From contig CAMBPW010000048.1 of the NCBI GenBank assembly GCA_945869755.1, forward strand, positions 1 through 7,166: a stretch of DNA of 7,166 nt, given 5' to 3'. This document shows positions 1 through 6,763 of the stretch, piece after piece; position 1 is the first letter of the stretch, and every line of letters begins with the position of its first letter. The notes under the pieces are model-generated. The model did no database searches and had not been told where the DNA came from. It was given only the letters and a program-made list of their open reading frames with translations. Both the position numbers and the translations under genes were made by a program. The DNA is from an uncultured Gemella sp. Its GTDB lineage: Bacteria > Bacillota > Bacilli > Staphylococcales > Gemellaceae.

Positions 1-18
1 ATATTTCGCTTTTATTTT

Positions 19-1086
19 TTATTCTTTTATTTTCCCAGCTTTAATTAACATTTTTCTAATATGTTCTGGCATCTTCACATTTTCTTTACCTTTTTTAGCG
101 ATTAATTTTTTAACGAAATCAGGCATTTTTAATTCTTTTTCTTCATTCGGAGATTTCATTTCATCAAATGTATTTTCCTCTCCATTTAAATAAACAAATT
201 CATTGTTTTTGTTTTTTTCAATAATGTCTACTAACGCATTTATAAATCTTTCATCATAATTTGGCATTGGTGGTCTGTAATAATTCACACCATATTCTTC
301 ACAAAGCTCTCGACATTCAACATCATTATCAAAAAGAGTTTCTATATGGTCACTAATGAAACTTATCGGTGCGAAAATATAATTTTCAGGATGGTGTTTC
401 TGCTCTTTTAAATATTCTAAAACGTCTGGTTTTATCCATGGAATACCAATATCACTTTCACTTTGCCAAGCATTAGTGTAATTTTCTTTTGATAAATTCA
501 ATTTTGTAGCAATTAACTCAATCATTTTCTCTACTTGCTCAATGTATGGGTCGCCATACTCTTTCGCAATTACAGGAACACTGTGGGCAGTGAAAATAAC
601 TTTATAACTGCTATCTTCAATTTTAAAAATTATTTTTCTAATTTCTTCAACCCAAAAATCTATTAATTTAGGTTCGTCATACCATTCTTTTATTAAATTA
701 AATTTTATTTTATTACTATTAATAAATCTTTCATAACCCATTACAGAATAAATTGAATAGTGTGGTTCTAGTATTAAACAAATACAATCTGTTATTTCAT
801 CATTTTCCATATTTTTTATTACATCTGCAATAAAAGGGTTAGAAAATTTATTTGCAAAATAAATACTATATTCTTCTCCGATTTTTCCTTTTAAAAATTC
901 TACCGTTTTTTTCGTAATTTCTTGCAAAGGAGAACCGTCAATTAGTTTGTAACTATGTAATAAATGTTCTATTTCTTCATCAGTAGGTCTTTTCCCTCGA
1001 CGTATATTTGTAAAAAATTGTGCAACTCCCTCAAAAGTATATTCTTCAGGACTTCCGTAAGTCATAACTAAAATAGCTTTTTTCAT
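19..1086 (-). CDS. hemH: Ferrochelatase, coproporphyrin III type, with extra C-terminal tail
   Basis: This is a 355-residue cytosolic ferrochelatase that inserts ferrous iron into a porphyrin in late heme synthesis. In Bacillota the substrate is usually coproporphyrin III (also named cpfC). Visible family features are the N-terminal MTYGSP with Tyr10, which corresponds to the axial-ligand Tyr of the Bacillus enzyme; the IRRG motif at 28-31; FTAHSVP with catalytic His168; and SDHIETLFD with Glu249. The His-Glu spacing of 81 residues equals that of the Bacillus subtilis enzyme. The core ends near residue 305. The remaining ~50 residues are beyond the usual ~310-residue length and carry two copies of a KMP(D/E) motif (320-334 and 338-352). 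The ATG at 1086 has an AGGAGA ribosome binding site (1092-1097) five bases upstream. The gene has its own promoter and is cut off from ftsH by a terminator. No other heme gene is visible nearby. The family call is certain; substrate type is inferred from family knowledge. Confidence 0.96.
   Translation of the reverse strand: MKKAILVMTYGSPEEYTFEGVAQFFTNIRRGKRPTDEEIEHLLHSYKLIDGSPLQEITKKTVEFLKGKIGEEYSIYFANKFSNPFIADVIKNMENDEITDCICLILEPHYSIYSVMGYERFINSNKIKFNLIKEWYDEPKLIDFWVEEIRKIIFKIEDSSYKVIFTAHSVPVIAKEYGDPYIEQVEKMIELIATKLNLSKENYTNAWQSESDIGIPWIKPDVLEYLKEQKHHPENYIFAPISFISDHIETLFDNDVECRELCEEYGVNYYRPPMPNYDERFINALVDIIEKNKNNEFVYLNGEENTFDEMKSPNEEKELKMPDFVKKLIAKKGKENVKMPEHIRKMLIKAGKIKE
31..129 (-). repeat. 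Tandem 15-residue repeat in the ferrochelatase tail
   Basis: Residues 320-334 (KMPDFVKKLIAKKGK) and 338-352 (KMPEHIRKMLIKAGK) of the ferrochelatase align without gaps as KMP[DE]-x-[VI]-[KR]-K-[LM]-[LI]-x-K-x-GK, with an 18-residue period. Each unit looks like a short basic amphipathic helix capped by Pro and ended by Gly. The two copies use different codons, so the duplication is not recent. The function is unknown; membrane or partner-protein docking is a guess from the basic, hydrophobic pattern. Confidence 0.8.
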
Positions 1087-1091
1087 TTTTT

Positions 1092-1144
1092 CTCCTAAAC
1101 TTTTTATTTAAAATTATTATAGCATTTATAACTAAAATTTGCAC
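1092..1144 (-). promoter_or_regulatory. Promoter and ribosome binding site of hemH
   Basis: On the minus strand a perfect TATAAT (1121-1116) is preceded by TGC, giving an extended -10 (TGnTATAAT). The -35 position 17 bp upstream (1144-1139, GTGCAA) is weak, as is common with extended -10 promoters. Transcription would start near 1109 and give a ~22-nt leader that contains AGGAGA at 1097-1092. The promoter lies downstream of the ftsH terminator, which supports hemH as a separate transcription unit. Confidence 0.65.
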
Positions 1145-1218
1145 TATTGTTATATATAAAATTTAAAAATATTTCGTTACTTATTAAAAAATACAATTAA
1201 TAAAAATTTAATTTTAAT

Positions 1219-1251
1219 AAAAAAACTAGCAAGATTTTTATCTTACTAGCT
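1219..1251 (-). terminator. Rho-independent terminator after ftsH
   Basis: On the minus strand a 12-bp stem (AGCTAGTAAGAT, loop AAAA, ATCTTGCTAGTT, with two G-U pairs) is followed by a run of T; it begins 23 nt after the ftsH stop codon. It closes the S1-tilS-hpt-ftsH operon. The same hairpin on the plus strand is also followed by a T run (1252-1258), so it could stop transcription from either side. Confidence 0.88.
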
Positions 1252-1274
1252 ATTTTTTATTAACAAAACTAATT

Positions 1275-3341
1275 TTATTTTTCTTCATTAGAGCTGTTTT
1301 GTTCGTCAGATTGTTCTACACTTTTTTCAGCTTCTATTTTTTCTTCAACAACTTCTTCAATTTCTTTTTCTTCAAGTTGTTTTTCTTGTTGTTTAGCTAG
1401 TTCTTCTGCTTTTTTTGCTTCTTCTTTAGCTAATTCTTCGTAATATTTTTTATTTACAATTTTATCTAATTTTTCAGCTGTTTCTTCATCTAATTCATTT
1501 GGCATTTTTCCAAATTCATATAATGAAACTATTTCTTTTCTATCTATAGTTTCTACTTTCATAAGTGTTTCTGCTACTAACTCTAATTTTTCTCTATTTT
1601 CTTCAATTAGATTTAATACTTTATCATAATTTTCTGTAACTATACGACGTACTTCATTATCAATTTCTTTTAATATTTCTTCTGAATAATTACCAATACT
1701 TGATAGTTGACGACCCATGTAAGGATCACTGTATGGGAATTGCATTGGTCCTATTTTATCACTCATACCATATTCTGTAACCATAGCACGAGCTATTGCT
1801 GTAACTCTTTCAAAATCGTTATGCGCTCCTGTTGATACTTCATTGAAAAATATTTGTTCTGCTGCACGTCCACCTAACAATCCACAAATTTTGTCTGTTA
1901 AGTCTGTTTTTGTCATAAAATATTTTTCTTCTTCTGGTATCATTAAATTATACCCACCAGCATCTCCACGAGGAATAATTGTTACTTTTTGAACTTTATC
2001 AGCACTATCTAACACCATTCCTACTATCGCATGTCCAGCTTCGTGATATGCAACTAGACGTTTTTCTTTTTCTGTATAAACTCTACTACGTTTTGCAGGT
2101 CCACCAATTACTCTGTCCATCGCTTCATCAAGATGTTCTTTTTCTATTTCATTTTTGTTCTCACGAGCAGCAAGTAACGCAGCTTCGTTAAGTAAATTAG
2201 CCAAATCTGCACCAGAAAATCCTGGCGTTTTCTCTGCAATACTTCTTAATTCTACACCTTTAGCAAATGGTTTGTTTTTAGCATGAACTTTTAATATCGC
2301 TTCTCTTCCTTTAACATCAGGCGTTGAAACTTTAATTTGTCTATCAAATCGTCCAGGACGGCGTAATGCACTATCTAATACGTCAGCTCTGTTTGTTGCT
2401 GCGATAACGATAATTCCTTTATCTCCTTCAAAACCATCCATTTCTACAAGTAGTTGGTTTAAAGTTTGTTCACGTTCATCATTTCCTCCGCCAACACCAC
2501 TTCCACGTTTACGCCCTACGGCATCTATCTCATCAATAAAGATGATACATGGTGCATTTTTCACTGCTTCTTTAAATAAATCACGGACACGACTAGCTCC
2601 AACTCCGACAAACATTTCTACGAAGTCTGACCCTGAAATTGAGAAGAACGGAACTTTTGCTTCTCCAGCAACCGCTCTTGCAAGTAAAGTTTTCCCTGTT
2701 CCCGGAGGTCCTTCTAATAAAACACCTTTCGGTATTTTAGCACCCATTTTCGTGAATTTTCTATGATCTTTTAAAAATTCAACCATTTCTGCCAATTCTT
2801 GTTTTTCTTCATCACAACCTGCAACATCTGCAAAAGTAACTTTAGCTTCATCTCCTTCTATTTTTTTAGCTTTTGATTTTTGGAAGTTCATAACACTTCT
2901 TCCACCACCGCCACCTTGCATTTGGTTCATAAAGAAGACAAGCAATCCTATCATTATTAAAAATGGTAACACTCCACTTATCAAACTATATATAATATTA
3001 GTTTTTTCATCCTCTTTATATGTTACATTTTTTATTTCGCCATTTTTTACACTTTCGTACAACTTGTTTTCTAAACTCGAGTTTGATGCTCTTACTACTG
3101 CTTTAAAAGTAGAATTTGAATCATTTTTATATTTACCTGTTACCGTTGCTGTTGACTCTCCATTTTTTGCTTGAACAACTACTTCTTCAATTTCATTTTT
3201 TTCTATTTTCTGCACAAGTTCAGAATACGAAATATTTTGCACAGGATTTGTAAAATCTTTTTGGAAATATGCAAATATTCCTATTGAAATTAATATCATA
3301 GCTAGTATTGCAAATGTTGGTCTTTGTCTACCATTATTCAT
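1275..3341 (-). CDS. ftsH: ATP-dependent zinc metalloprotease FtsH
   Basis: This is a membrane-anchored AAA+ protease that unfolds and degrades membrane and cytosolic proteins as a hexamer. Domains in order: transmembrane segment 1 (about 9-26), extracytoplasmic FtsH_ext region (about 30-112), transmembrane segment 2 (about 116-138), a glycine-rich linker (143-147), the AAA module and the M41 peptidase. Walker A is GPPGTGKT (211-218), the pore loop is FVG (244-246), Walker B is IIFIDEID (266-273), and the second region of homology carries Arg328 and Arg331. The zinc site is HEAGH (433-437) with the third ligand likely Asp509. The last ~54 residues form a charged Glu/Lys-rich tail that makes the protein longer than the ~640-residue Escherichia coli and B. 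subtilis enzymes. The ATG at 3341 is preceded by GGAGGT (3360-3355), spaced a little far (13 nt). All catalytic residues are present. It is the last gene of the operon, 25 nt after hpt. Confidence 0.98.
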   Translation of the reverse strand: MNNGRQRPTFAILAMILISIGIFAYFQKDFTNPVQNISYSELVQKIEKNEIEEVVVQAKNGESTATVTGKYKNDSNSTFKAVVRASNSSLENKLYESVKNGEIKNVTYKEDEKTNIIYSLISGVLPFLIMIGLLVFFMNQMQGGGGGRSVMNFQKSKAKKIEGDEAKVTFADVAGCDEEKQELAEMVEFLKDHRKFTKMGAKIPKGVLLEGPPGTGKTLLARAVAGEAKVPFFSISGSDFVEMFVGVGASRVRDLFKEAVKNAPCIIFIDEIDAVGRKRGSGVGGGNDEREQTLNQLLVEMDGFEGDKGIIVIAATNRADVLDSALRRPGRFDRQIKVSTPDVKGREAILKVHAKNKPFAKGVELRSIAEKTPGFSGADLANLLNEAALLAARENKNEIEKEHLDEAMDRVIGGPAKRSRVYTEKEKRLVAYHEAGHAIVGMVLDSADKVQKVTIIPRGDAGGYNLMIPEEEKYFMTKTDLTDKICGLLGGRAAEQIFFNEVSTGAHNDFERVTAIARAMVTEYGMSDKIGPMQFPYSDPYMGRQLSSIGNYSEEILKEIDNEVRRIVTENYDKVLNLIEENREKLELVAETLMKVETIDRKEIVSLYEFGKMPNELDEETAEKLDKIVNKKYYEELAKEEAKKAEELAKQQEKQLEEKEIEEVVEEKIEAEKSVEQSDEQNSSNEEK

Positions 3342-3366
3342 AACTAAACAATATACCTCCTATTTT

Positions 3367-3921
3367 TTAACTATATACTTCTGGTTTTAATACACCTATG
3401 TAAGGTAGGTTACGATATTTTTCATCATAATCTAATCCAAAACCTACTAAAAATTCATTCGGAGATTCTACTCCTACATAGTCAGCTTGGACATCTACTA
3501 AACGTGCTTCTGGTTTGTCTACTAGAGAAGCACAAGCAATGCTTTTAACTTTTCTCTCTTTTAAGTATGTTATTAAATGTTTAAGAGTTCTTCCTGTGTC
3601 GACAATATCTTCAACAATAATAACATCTCTATCTTCTAAATCCATAGTAACGTCTTTTCTTAAAATGATACTTCCTGTAGATTCTGTTCCACCGTGATAA
3701 CTAGCAACATCAATAAAATCTATTACAATATGAATATCAATATGTTTAATTAATTCCCCCATAAAAGGTAACGCTCCTTTTAGCGTACAAAGAAGCACAG
3801 GAGGTTGTTCTGAATTTTTATAATCTTCCATAATTTGCTCTGCTACACGCTTAGTTGCATGAACTATATCTTCATGATTAAACAATATTTTTTCTATATC
3901 TCTTTTTAAGTTTTCCATCAT
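3367..3921 (-). CDS. hpt: Hypoxanthine phosphoribosyltransferase
   Basis: This purine-salvage enzyme converts hypoxanthine or guanine plus PRPP into IMP or GMP in the cytosol. At 184 residues it has the usual length of bacterial Hpt. Visible motifs are the LKG loop (47-49), the flexible-loop SY pair (74-75), the PRPP-binding signature IIVEDIVDTGRTL (101-113) with Glu104, Asp105 and the likely catalytic base Asp108, the purine-contacting Lys136 in LVDKPEAR, and the magnesium/purine segment GLDYDEKYRNLP with Asp164. Two ATG codons stand in tandem at 3921 and 3918. The ribosome binding site AAAGGA (3931-3926) sits 4 nt from the first and 7 nt from the second, so translation may begin at the second Met (183 residues). 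The gene begins 1 nt after the tilS stop, so the two are probably translationally coupled. In B. subtilis, HprT and TilS have been reported to interact and to influence ftsH expression; whether that holds here is unknown. Confidence 0.97.
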   Translation of the reverse strand: MMENLKRDIEKILFNHEDIVHATKRVAEQIMEDYKNSEQPPVLLCTLKGALPFMGELIKHIDIHIVIDFIDVASYHGGTESTGSIILRKDVTMDLEDRDVIIVEDIVDTGRTLKHLITYLKERKVKSIACASLVDKPEARLVDVQADYVGVESPNEFLVGFGLDYDEKYRNLPYIGVLKPEVYS

Positions 3922-3922
3922 A

Positions 3923-5245
3923 TTATCCTTTCAACAACTTTATATAGTAATGATAATCTTTATTTTGTTTTACTTTAGAATTTATACCAAGAACACCTAT
4001 AATTTCATTTTTATTATTTTTTATTACAGGTAACAATAGTCTTTGACTTTTAGGTATTTTTTCATCTATAAAAACTCTTGCTAGTTTCTTAGTTATATCA
4101 CCCCTCTTAATTACATCTCCATTTTTTTTAGTAGTAATTAATAAAGGTAAATCATCTTTAAAAAAACCTAATTCTGCATTATCTTTACTATTTGTTATTT
4201 CTATTTTATAGTCATTAAAATTAAAGAAAAATGTTTCGGTCAAATCATTTTCTGAAATTTCTATTTTATCATTATAACATTTTTTTTCTATTTTACATAT
4301 AGTTAACGTTTCATATTCTTTAATTATTTTCACATCAGCTTTAATATCATAGCTAACATTTTTTGCAAACTCATCTAAATCAGCAATTATAGCAGTTAAA
4401 GAATTTTTTGAAAAATCGAAAATAGTTAAATATTCATTAAGCAAATGAGAAAGTATAAAATATTTTTCTAAATTATTAAGTTCTAAAAATAAATTATAAT
4501 CTAGTGTTATTTTATTTTCCATAACTTTCAAATTTAATTTTTCTATTTTTGATAATGTACTATTTTTAGCAAAACCATTTAATTCTTTATAATAATTTGC
4601 AAATTCTATTAAATTATCATTAGCTTTTTCGTTAACCCCTTTTATTAATGGGGAAATTTTTTGTCGAATATAATTTCTTGTATATTCTGTATTGAAGTTT
4701 GTTTCGTCTTCATAATATTTTAAATTGTTGTTTTTAGCATATAACTCTAAATCTTTTTTTTCTATATTTAAAAGTGGTCTACATATTAATAAATTGTTAA
4801 TATTTGCTAAGTTTTCTATTGATAAATTATAATCTATTCCTCGCCCCGATAAAACTCTCATTAAAATATTTTCTACACAGTCATTTTTATGATGTGCAGT
4901 AAGTATAGTAGTTAGTTTCTCGATTTCTGCAAATTTTTCAAATGTTTCATAACGCAATTTGCGAGCAAGCATTTCTTCGGAAATGTGCGATTTTCTTTTT
5001 ACATTTTTTAAAAATAACTTTTTAGTATAGCATTTAACTTTATTTTGTTTCGTTAGTTGTTTTATAAATTGTTCTTCTTCATCAGACTGTTCTCTAAGCC
5101 CATGATTAATATGAAAAACAACGAGTTCGGAATAGCTATCTCGATATTCATTTATTAAAAGATGAAATAAAACGATAGAATCTACACCACCAGATAAAGC
5201 TAGAGCTATTTTGTCAGTTTTTTTCCAAAATACATTAATTTTCAT
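3923..5245 (-). CDS. tilS: tRNA(Ile)-lysidine synthase TilS
   Basis: TilS joins lysine to cytidine 34 of the CAU-anticodon tRNA-Ile using ATP, so that the tRNA reads AUA; the gene is normally essential. The 440 residues show the N-terminal N-type ATP pyrophosphatase domain with PP-loop SGGVDS (18-23), FHINHGLRE (44-52), the AHHKNDCVEN segment (117-126), SGRGID (133-138), RPLL (156-159) and EDETN...YTRNYIR (179-194). A middle tRNA-binding region is poorly conserved. The C-terminal TilS domain has RGDITKKLARVFIDEKIP (381-398) and LLLPVI (403-408). The HHxxDxxEx segment is altered relative to the common HHxDDQxET (Asn121, Cys123, Asn126), but the second Asp and the Glu remain. The ATG at 5245 lies inside the end of the S1 gene (11-nt overlap), with an imperfect AGGGGTGG ribosome binding site at 5257-5250. 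The coupling with both neighbours marks a single operon. The sequence is notably Asn/Lys-rich and AT-rich compared with ftsH. Confidence 0.95.
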   Translation of the reverse strand: MKINVFWKKTDKIALALSGGVDSIVLFHLLINEYRDSYSELVVFHINHGLREQSDEEEQFIKQLTKQNKVKCYTKKLFLKNVKRKSHISEEMLARKLRYETFEKFAEIEKLTTILTAHHKNDCVENILMRVLSGRGIDYNLSIENLANINNLLICRPLLNIEKKDLELYAKNNNLKYYEDETNFNTEYTRNYIRQKISPLIKGVNEKANDNLIEFANYYKELNGFAKNSTLSKIEKLNLKVMENKITLDYNLFLELNNLEKYFILSHLLNEYLTIFDFSKNSLTAIIADLDEFAKNVSYDIKADVKIIKEYETLTICKIEKKCYNDKIEISENDLTETFFFNFNDYKIEITNSKDNAELGFFKDDLPLLITTKKNGDVIKRGDITKKLARVFIDEKIPKSQRLLLPVIKNNKNEIIGVLGINSKVKQNKDYHYYIKLLKG

Positions 5246-5849
5246 CTAGCCACCCCTGTAACTTTACTCTTTTTTCAAGTTCTTCAAATTGAGTAGAACG
5301 CAACTCATAATTTTCCACTAAATTTTCAACAAAATCTTTAGGCACATCGAGAAAAACAATTTTATCTTGCTCTTCTTTTTCAAATGTATCAGTTTTTTTA
5401 TTGTATTTTTGAAGTTTTATTTTTAAATTACCTACTGATTTTAATTTTTTCAAATCATTAAGTGTTAAATTTTTTTGTTTTTCTTCTTTTTCTTCAATTA
5501 TTTTATTTGCCTGCTCTACTATTATTTTCTTAGCTACATTTTCTTTTTTCTTATTATTTTTTGTTTTTACTTTAATTTCTTCTTTTTTATTATTTGTTTT
5601 TGAATCTTCTATAATAACTTCTTTTATTTCTTTTTGCGTAGCAATATAATAATCTTTTTTCTTATTAATTATATTAACATTCATCACAAATCCTGGAGTA
5701 AATAAATCTAAAAGATTTTTCTTTTTAGAAACCAACATATTTTCTTTAGGTAAAAACACTTTTTCTTTATTATCAAATTCCAAAAACAAACCGTAACTCA
5801 ATACTTCCGTTACAACACAAGAAATATTTTTGCTATTTTCTAAAAACAA
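5235..5849 (-). CDS. Divergent S1-domain protein in the yabR position
   Basis: This 204-residue protein is probably an RNA-binding S1/OB-fold protein. Residues 8-74 fit the S1 pattern: a first strand (ISCVVTEVL), YGLFLEF where S1 domains have FGAFVEL, KVFLPKENM in place of the VHISEI strand-turn, TPGFVMNVNI in place of VGDEVKVKV, and YYIATQKEI as the last strand. A Lys/Glu/Asn-rich linker follows (about 79-130), then a more regular segment (131-204) that I do not recognise, ending in a charged helix (ELEKRVKLQGWLDEN). In Bacillales an S1 protein (YabR, ~130 residues) occupies this place before tilS; this one is longer and far more divergent. It begins with TTG: an in-frame TAA lies at 5864-5862, no ATG or GTG follows before Met38, and a strong ribosome binding site precedes the TTG. 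A role in RNA binding is inference from fold and position. It is the first gene of the operon. Confidence 0.75.
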   Translation of the reverse strand: MFLENSKNISCVVTEVLSYGLFLEFDNKEKVFLPKENMLVSKKKNLLDLFTPGFVMNVNIINKKKDYYIATQKEIKEVIIEDSKTNNKKEEIKVKTKNNKKKENVAKKIIVEQANKIIEEKEEKQKNLTLNDLKKLKSVGNLKIKLQKYNKKTDTFEKEEQDKIVFLDVPKDFVENLVENYELRSTQFEELEKRVKLQGWLDEN

Positions 5850-5863
5850 ACAATCACCACCTT
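5847..5863 (-). promoter_or_regulatory. Ribosome binding site fixing a TTG start
   Basis: AAGGTGGTGA (5863-5854) matches the ideal AAGGAGGTGA at nine of ten positions and lies 4 nt before TTG at 5849-5847. An in-frame TAA overlaps the start of the site, so no start further upstream is possible. The next in-frame ATG is codon 38 and would delete half of the S1 domain. TTG is therefore the only sensible start for the S1-domain gene. Confidence 0.85.
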
Positions 5864-5877
5864 ATAACATAAAAATT

Positions 5878-5907
5878 ATTATATCATATTATATCCTTTA
5901 TTGTATA
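5878..5907 (-). promoter_or_regulatory. Likely promoter of the S1-tilS-hpt-ftsH operon
   Basis: On the minus strand TGATATAAT (5886-5878) is an extended -10, with TATACA (5907-5902; four of six consensus bases) 18 bp upstream. A second TATAAT lies at 5893-5888 without a good -35. Transcription would start near 5871 and give a ~21-nt leader. The region directly follows the terminator of the regulator gene. No clear promoter is seen between later genes of the operon. Confidence 0.5.
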
Positions 5908-5932
5908 AAAAAACAGAGCTATTACACTCTGT
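5907..5932 (-). terminator. Terminator of the GntR-family regulator gene
   Basis: On the minus strand ACAGAG (5932-5927), an 8-nt loop and CTCTGT (5918-5913) are followed by a T run down to 5907. It starts 6 nt after the regulator's stop codon. The stem is short (6 bp), so it may leak into the operon downstream. Confidence 0.7.
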
Positions 5933-5938
5933 CAAATA

Positions 5939-6646
5939 TTAATCGTGAATTTTTATTCTATAAAATTTATAATTGATATAAATTTTTACATATTCAAAAA
6001 CATCTCCATTAGAAAAATACGTGTACCTGTCAAAATCAAAACAAGGCTCGTTATTTGGAGAAATTAACTTTTTAACTTCATCAGGAGCATCTAAAGTAAC
6101 TTTAATATACTTTTTAAATTTTTCTTTATGTATATCTATTCTATATTTTTTTCTAATCATTGTAGCAAGTTCACTAAAATTTTCTAAATCTGAAACATCT
6201 ATGTTAGGTAAGTATTTTAAGGGAATATAATTTATTTGATATGCCCAATTAATGTCATTAATGAACTTAACTCTTTTTACACAAACTAATTTTTGTGGTT
6301 TTATATGCAAATAATTTTTACAAATATCTTCATCTTCAATTATTTCAGCGAATAAAACTTTTGATTTTTCAACATCTCTAGGACTAAAATAATGTTTGAA
6401 ATTATTTTTTTCTGTGAAATATATTTTTTTATTAACAAGAGTTTTACTAACAAAACTCCCTTTCCCTTGTACCCTATAAATGTAGCCACTCGTTACAAGT
6501 TCACTCAAAACTCTAACAGCAGTTGTACTACTGACATTATAAATATCTTTTATTTCTTTTTCTGTGTATATTTGTTCCCCTTCTTTAAATATACCACTCT
6601 CAATCTTTAATATAATATCGTGTATTATCTTTTCGTATTTCCTCAT
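5939..6646 (-). CDS. GntR-family transcription regulator, HutC subfamily (UTRA domain)
   Basis: This 235-residue protein is a DNA-binding regulator. The N-terminal winged helix-turn-helix (1-68) has the GntR pattern: YTEKEIKDIYNVSSTTAVRVL (27-47), whose recognition helix starts at about residue 40, then LVTSGYIYRVQGKGSFV (50-66) as the wing. The rest (about 88-233) fits the UTRA effector-binding fold of HutC-type regulators, including NYIPLKYLPNID (139-150) and a terminal strand pair rich in Tyr and Ile. Such proteins sense sugars, sugar phosphates, amino sugars or other small metabolites; the ligand cannot be read here. The ATG at 6646 has AGGTGA (6658-6653) at a 6-nt spacing. The gene is divergent from an MsmK-type ATPase gene, which suggests control of a carbohydrate uptake function and of itself. 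It has its own terminator, separate from the tilS operon. Confidence 0.9.
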   Translation of the reverse strand: MRKYEKIIHDIILKIESGIFKEGEQIYTEKEIKDIYNVSSTTAVRVLSELVTSGYIYRVQGKGSFVSKTLVNKKIYFTEKNNFKHYFSPRDVEKSKVLFAEIIEDEDICKNYLHIKPQKLVCVKRVKFINDINWAYQINYIPLKYLPNIDVSDLENFSELATMIRKKYRIDIHKEKFKKYIKVTLDAPDEVKKLISPNNEPCFDFDRYTYFSNGDVFEYVKIYINYKFYRIKIHD

Positions 6647-6684
6647 AAAATATCACCTAACTTAGTACATTATTTATAATATAT

Positions 6685-6696
6685 GTATATATAGAC
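6685..6696. promoter_or_regulatory. Possible GntR operator at the regulator's transcription start
   Basis: GTATATATAGAC is an imperfect 12-bp palindrome with half-sites GTnTA and TAnAC, the half-site form reported for HutC-type GntR operators (GTnTAnAC), here with two extra central bases. It overlaps the predicted transcription start of the regulator gene, which would fit autorepression. The surrounding DNA is almost pure A/T, so a chance match is possible. Confidence 0.3.
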
Positions 6697-6699
6697 TAT

Positions 6700-6728
6700 A
6701 ATATATCACGTATCCTATGTTTTGTAAA
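6700..6728 (-). promoter_or_regulatory. Promoter of the GntR-family regulator gene
   Basis: On the minus strand TTTACA (6728-6723) and TATATT (6705-6700) are separated by exactly 17 bp. Both match the sigma-A consensus in most positions. Transcription would start near 6693, giving a ~46-nt leader before the ATG at 6646. Confidence 0.6.
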
Positions 6729-6763
6729 GAAATTTCCTAATAAAAAATCATTTACAAAAAACC

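Noticed and set aside
1131..1218. Almost pure A/T stretch between hemH promoter and ftsH terminator as a small RNA or peptide gene
   Set aside because: No hairpin beyond chance, no ribosome binding site and no open frame with a sensible start.
1979..2766. Plus-strand open frames of 70 and 74 codons inside ftsH
   Set aside because: They lie antisense to the conserved AAA and protease core, have no ribosome binding site worth noting and resemble no protein.
3515..3697. Plus-strand open frame of 60 codons inside hpt
   Set aside because: Antisense to the PRPP-binding region of hpt; explained by codon bias of the real gene.
5415..5620. A/T-rich, Lys-encoding tract in the S1 gene as a frameshift or pseudogene sign
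   Set aside because: The frame stays open through the tract and a regular segment follows in the same frame; low complexity is better explained as a real Lys-rich linker.
5931..5936. TTGACA on the minus strand as a perfect -35 box
   Set aside because: It forms part of the regulator terminator stem, and the 17-bp position downstream is only a T run, so no -10 pairs with it.
6021..6610. Plus-strand open frames of 69 and 72 codons inside the regulator gene
   Set aside because: Antisense shadows with Phe/Ile/Ser-rich translations expected from the complement of Lys/Glu/Asn-rich coding DNA; no initiation signals.
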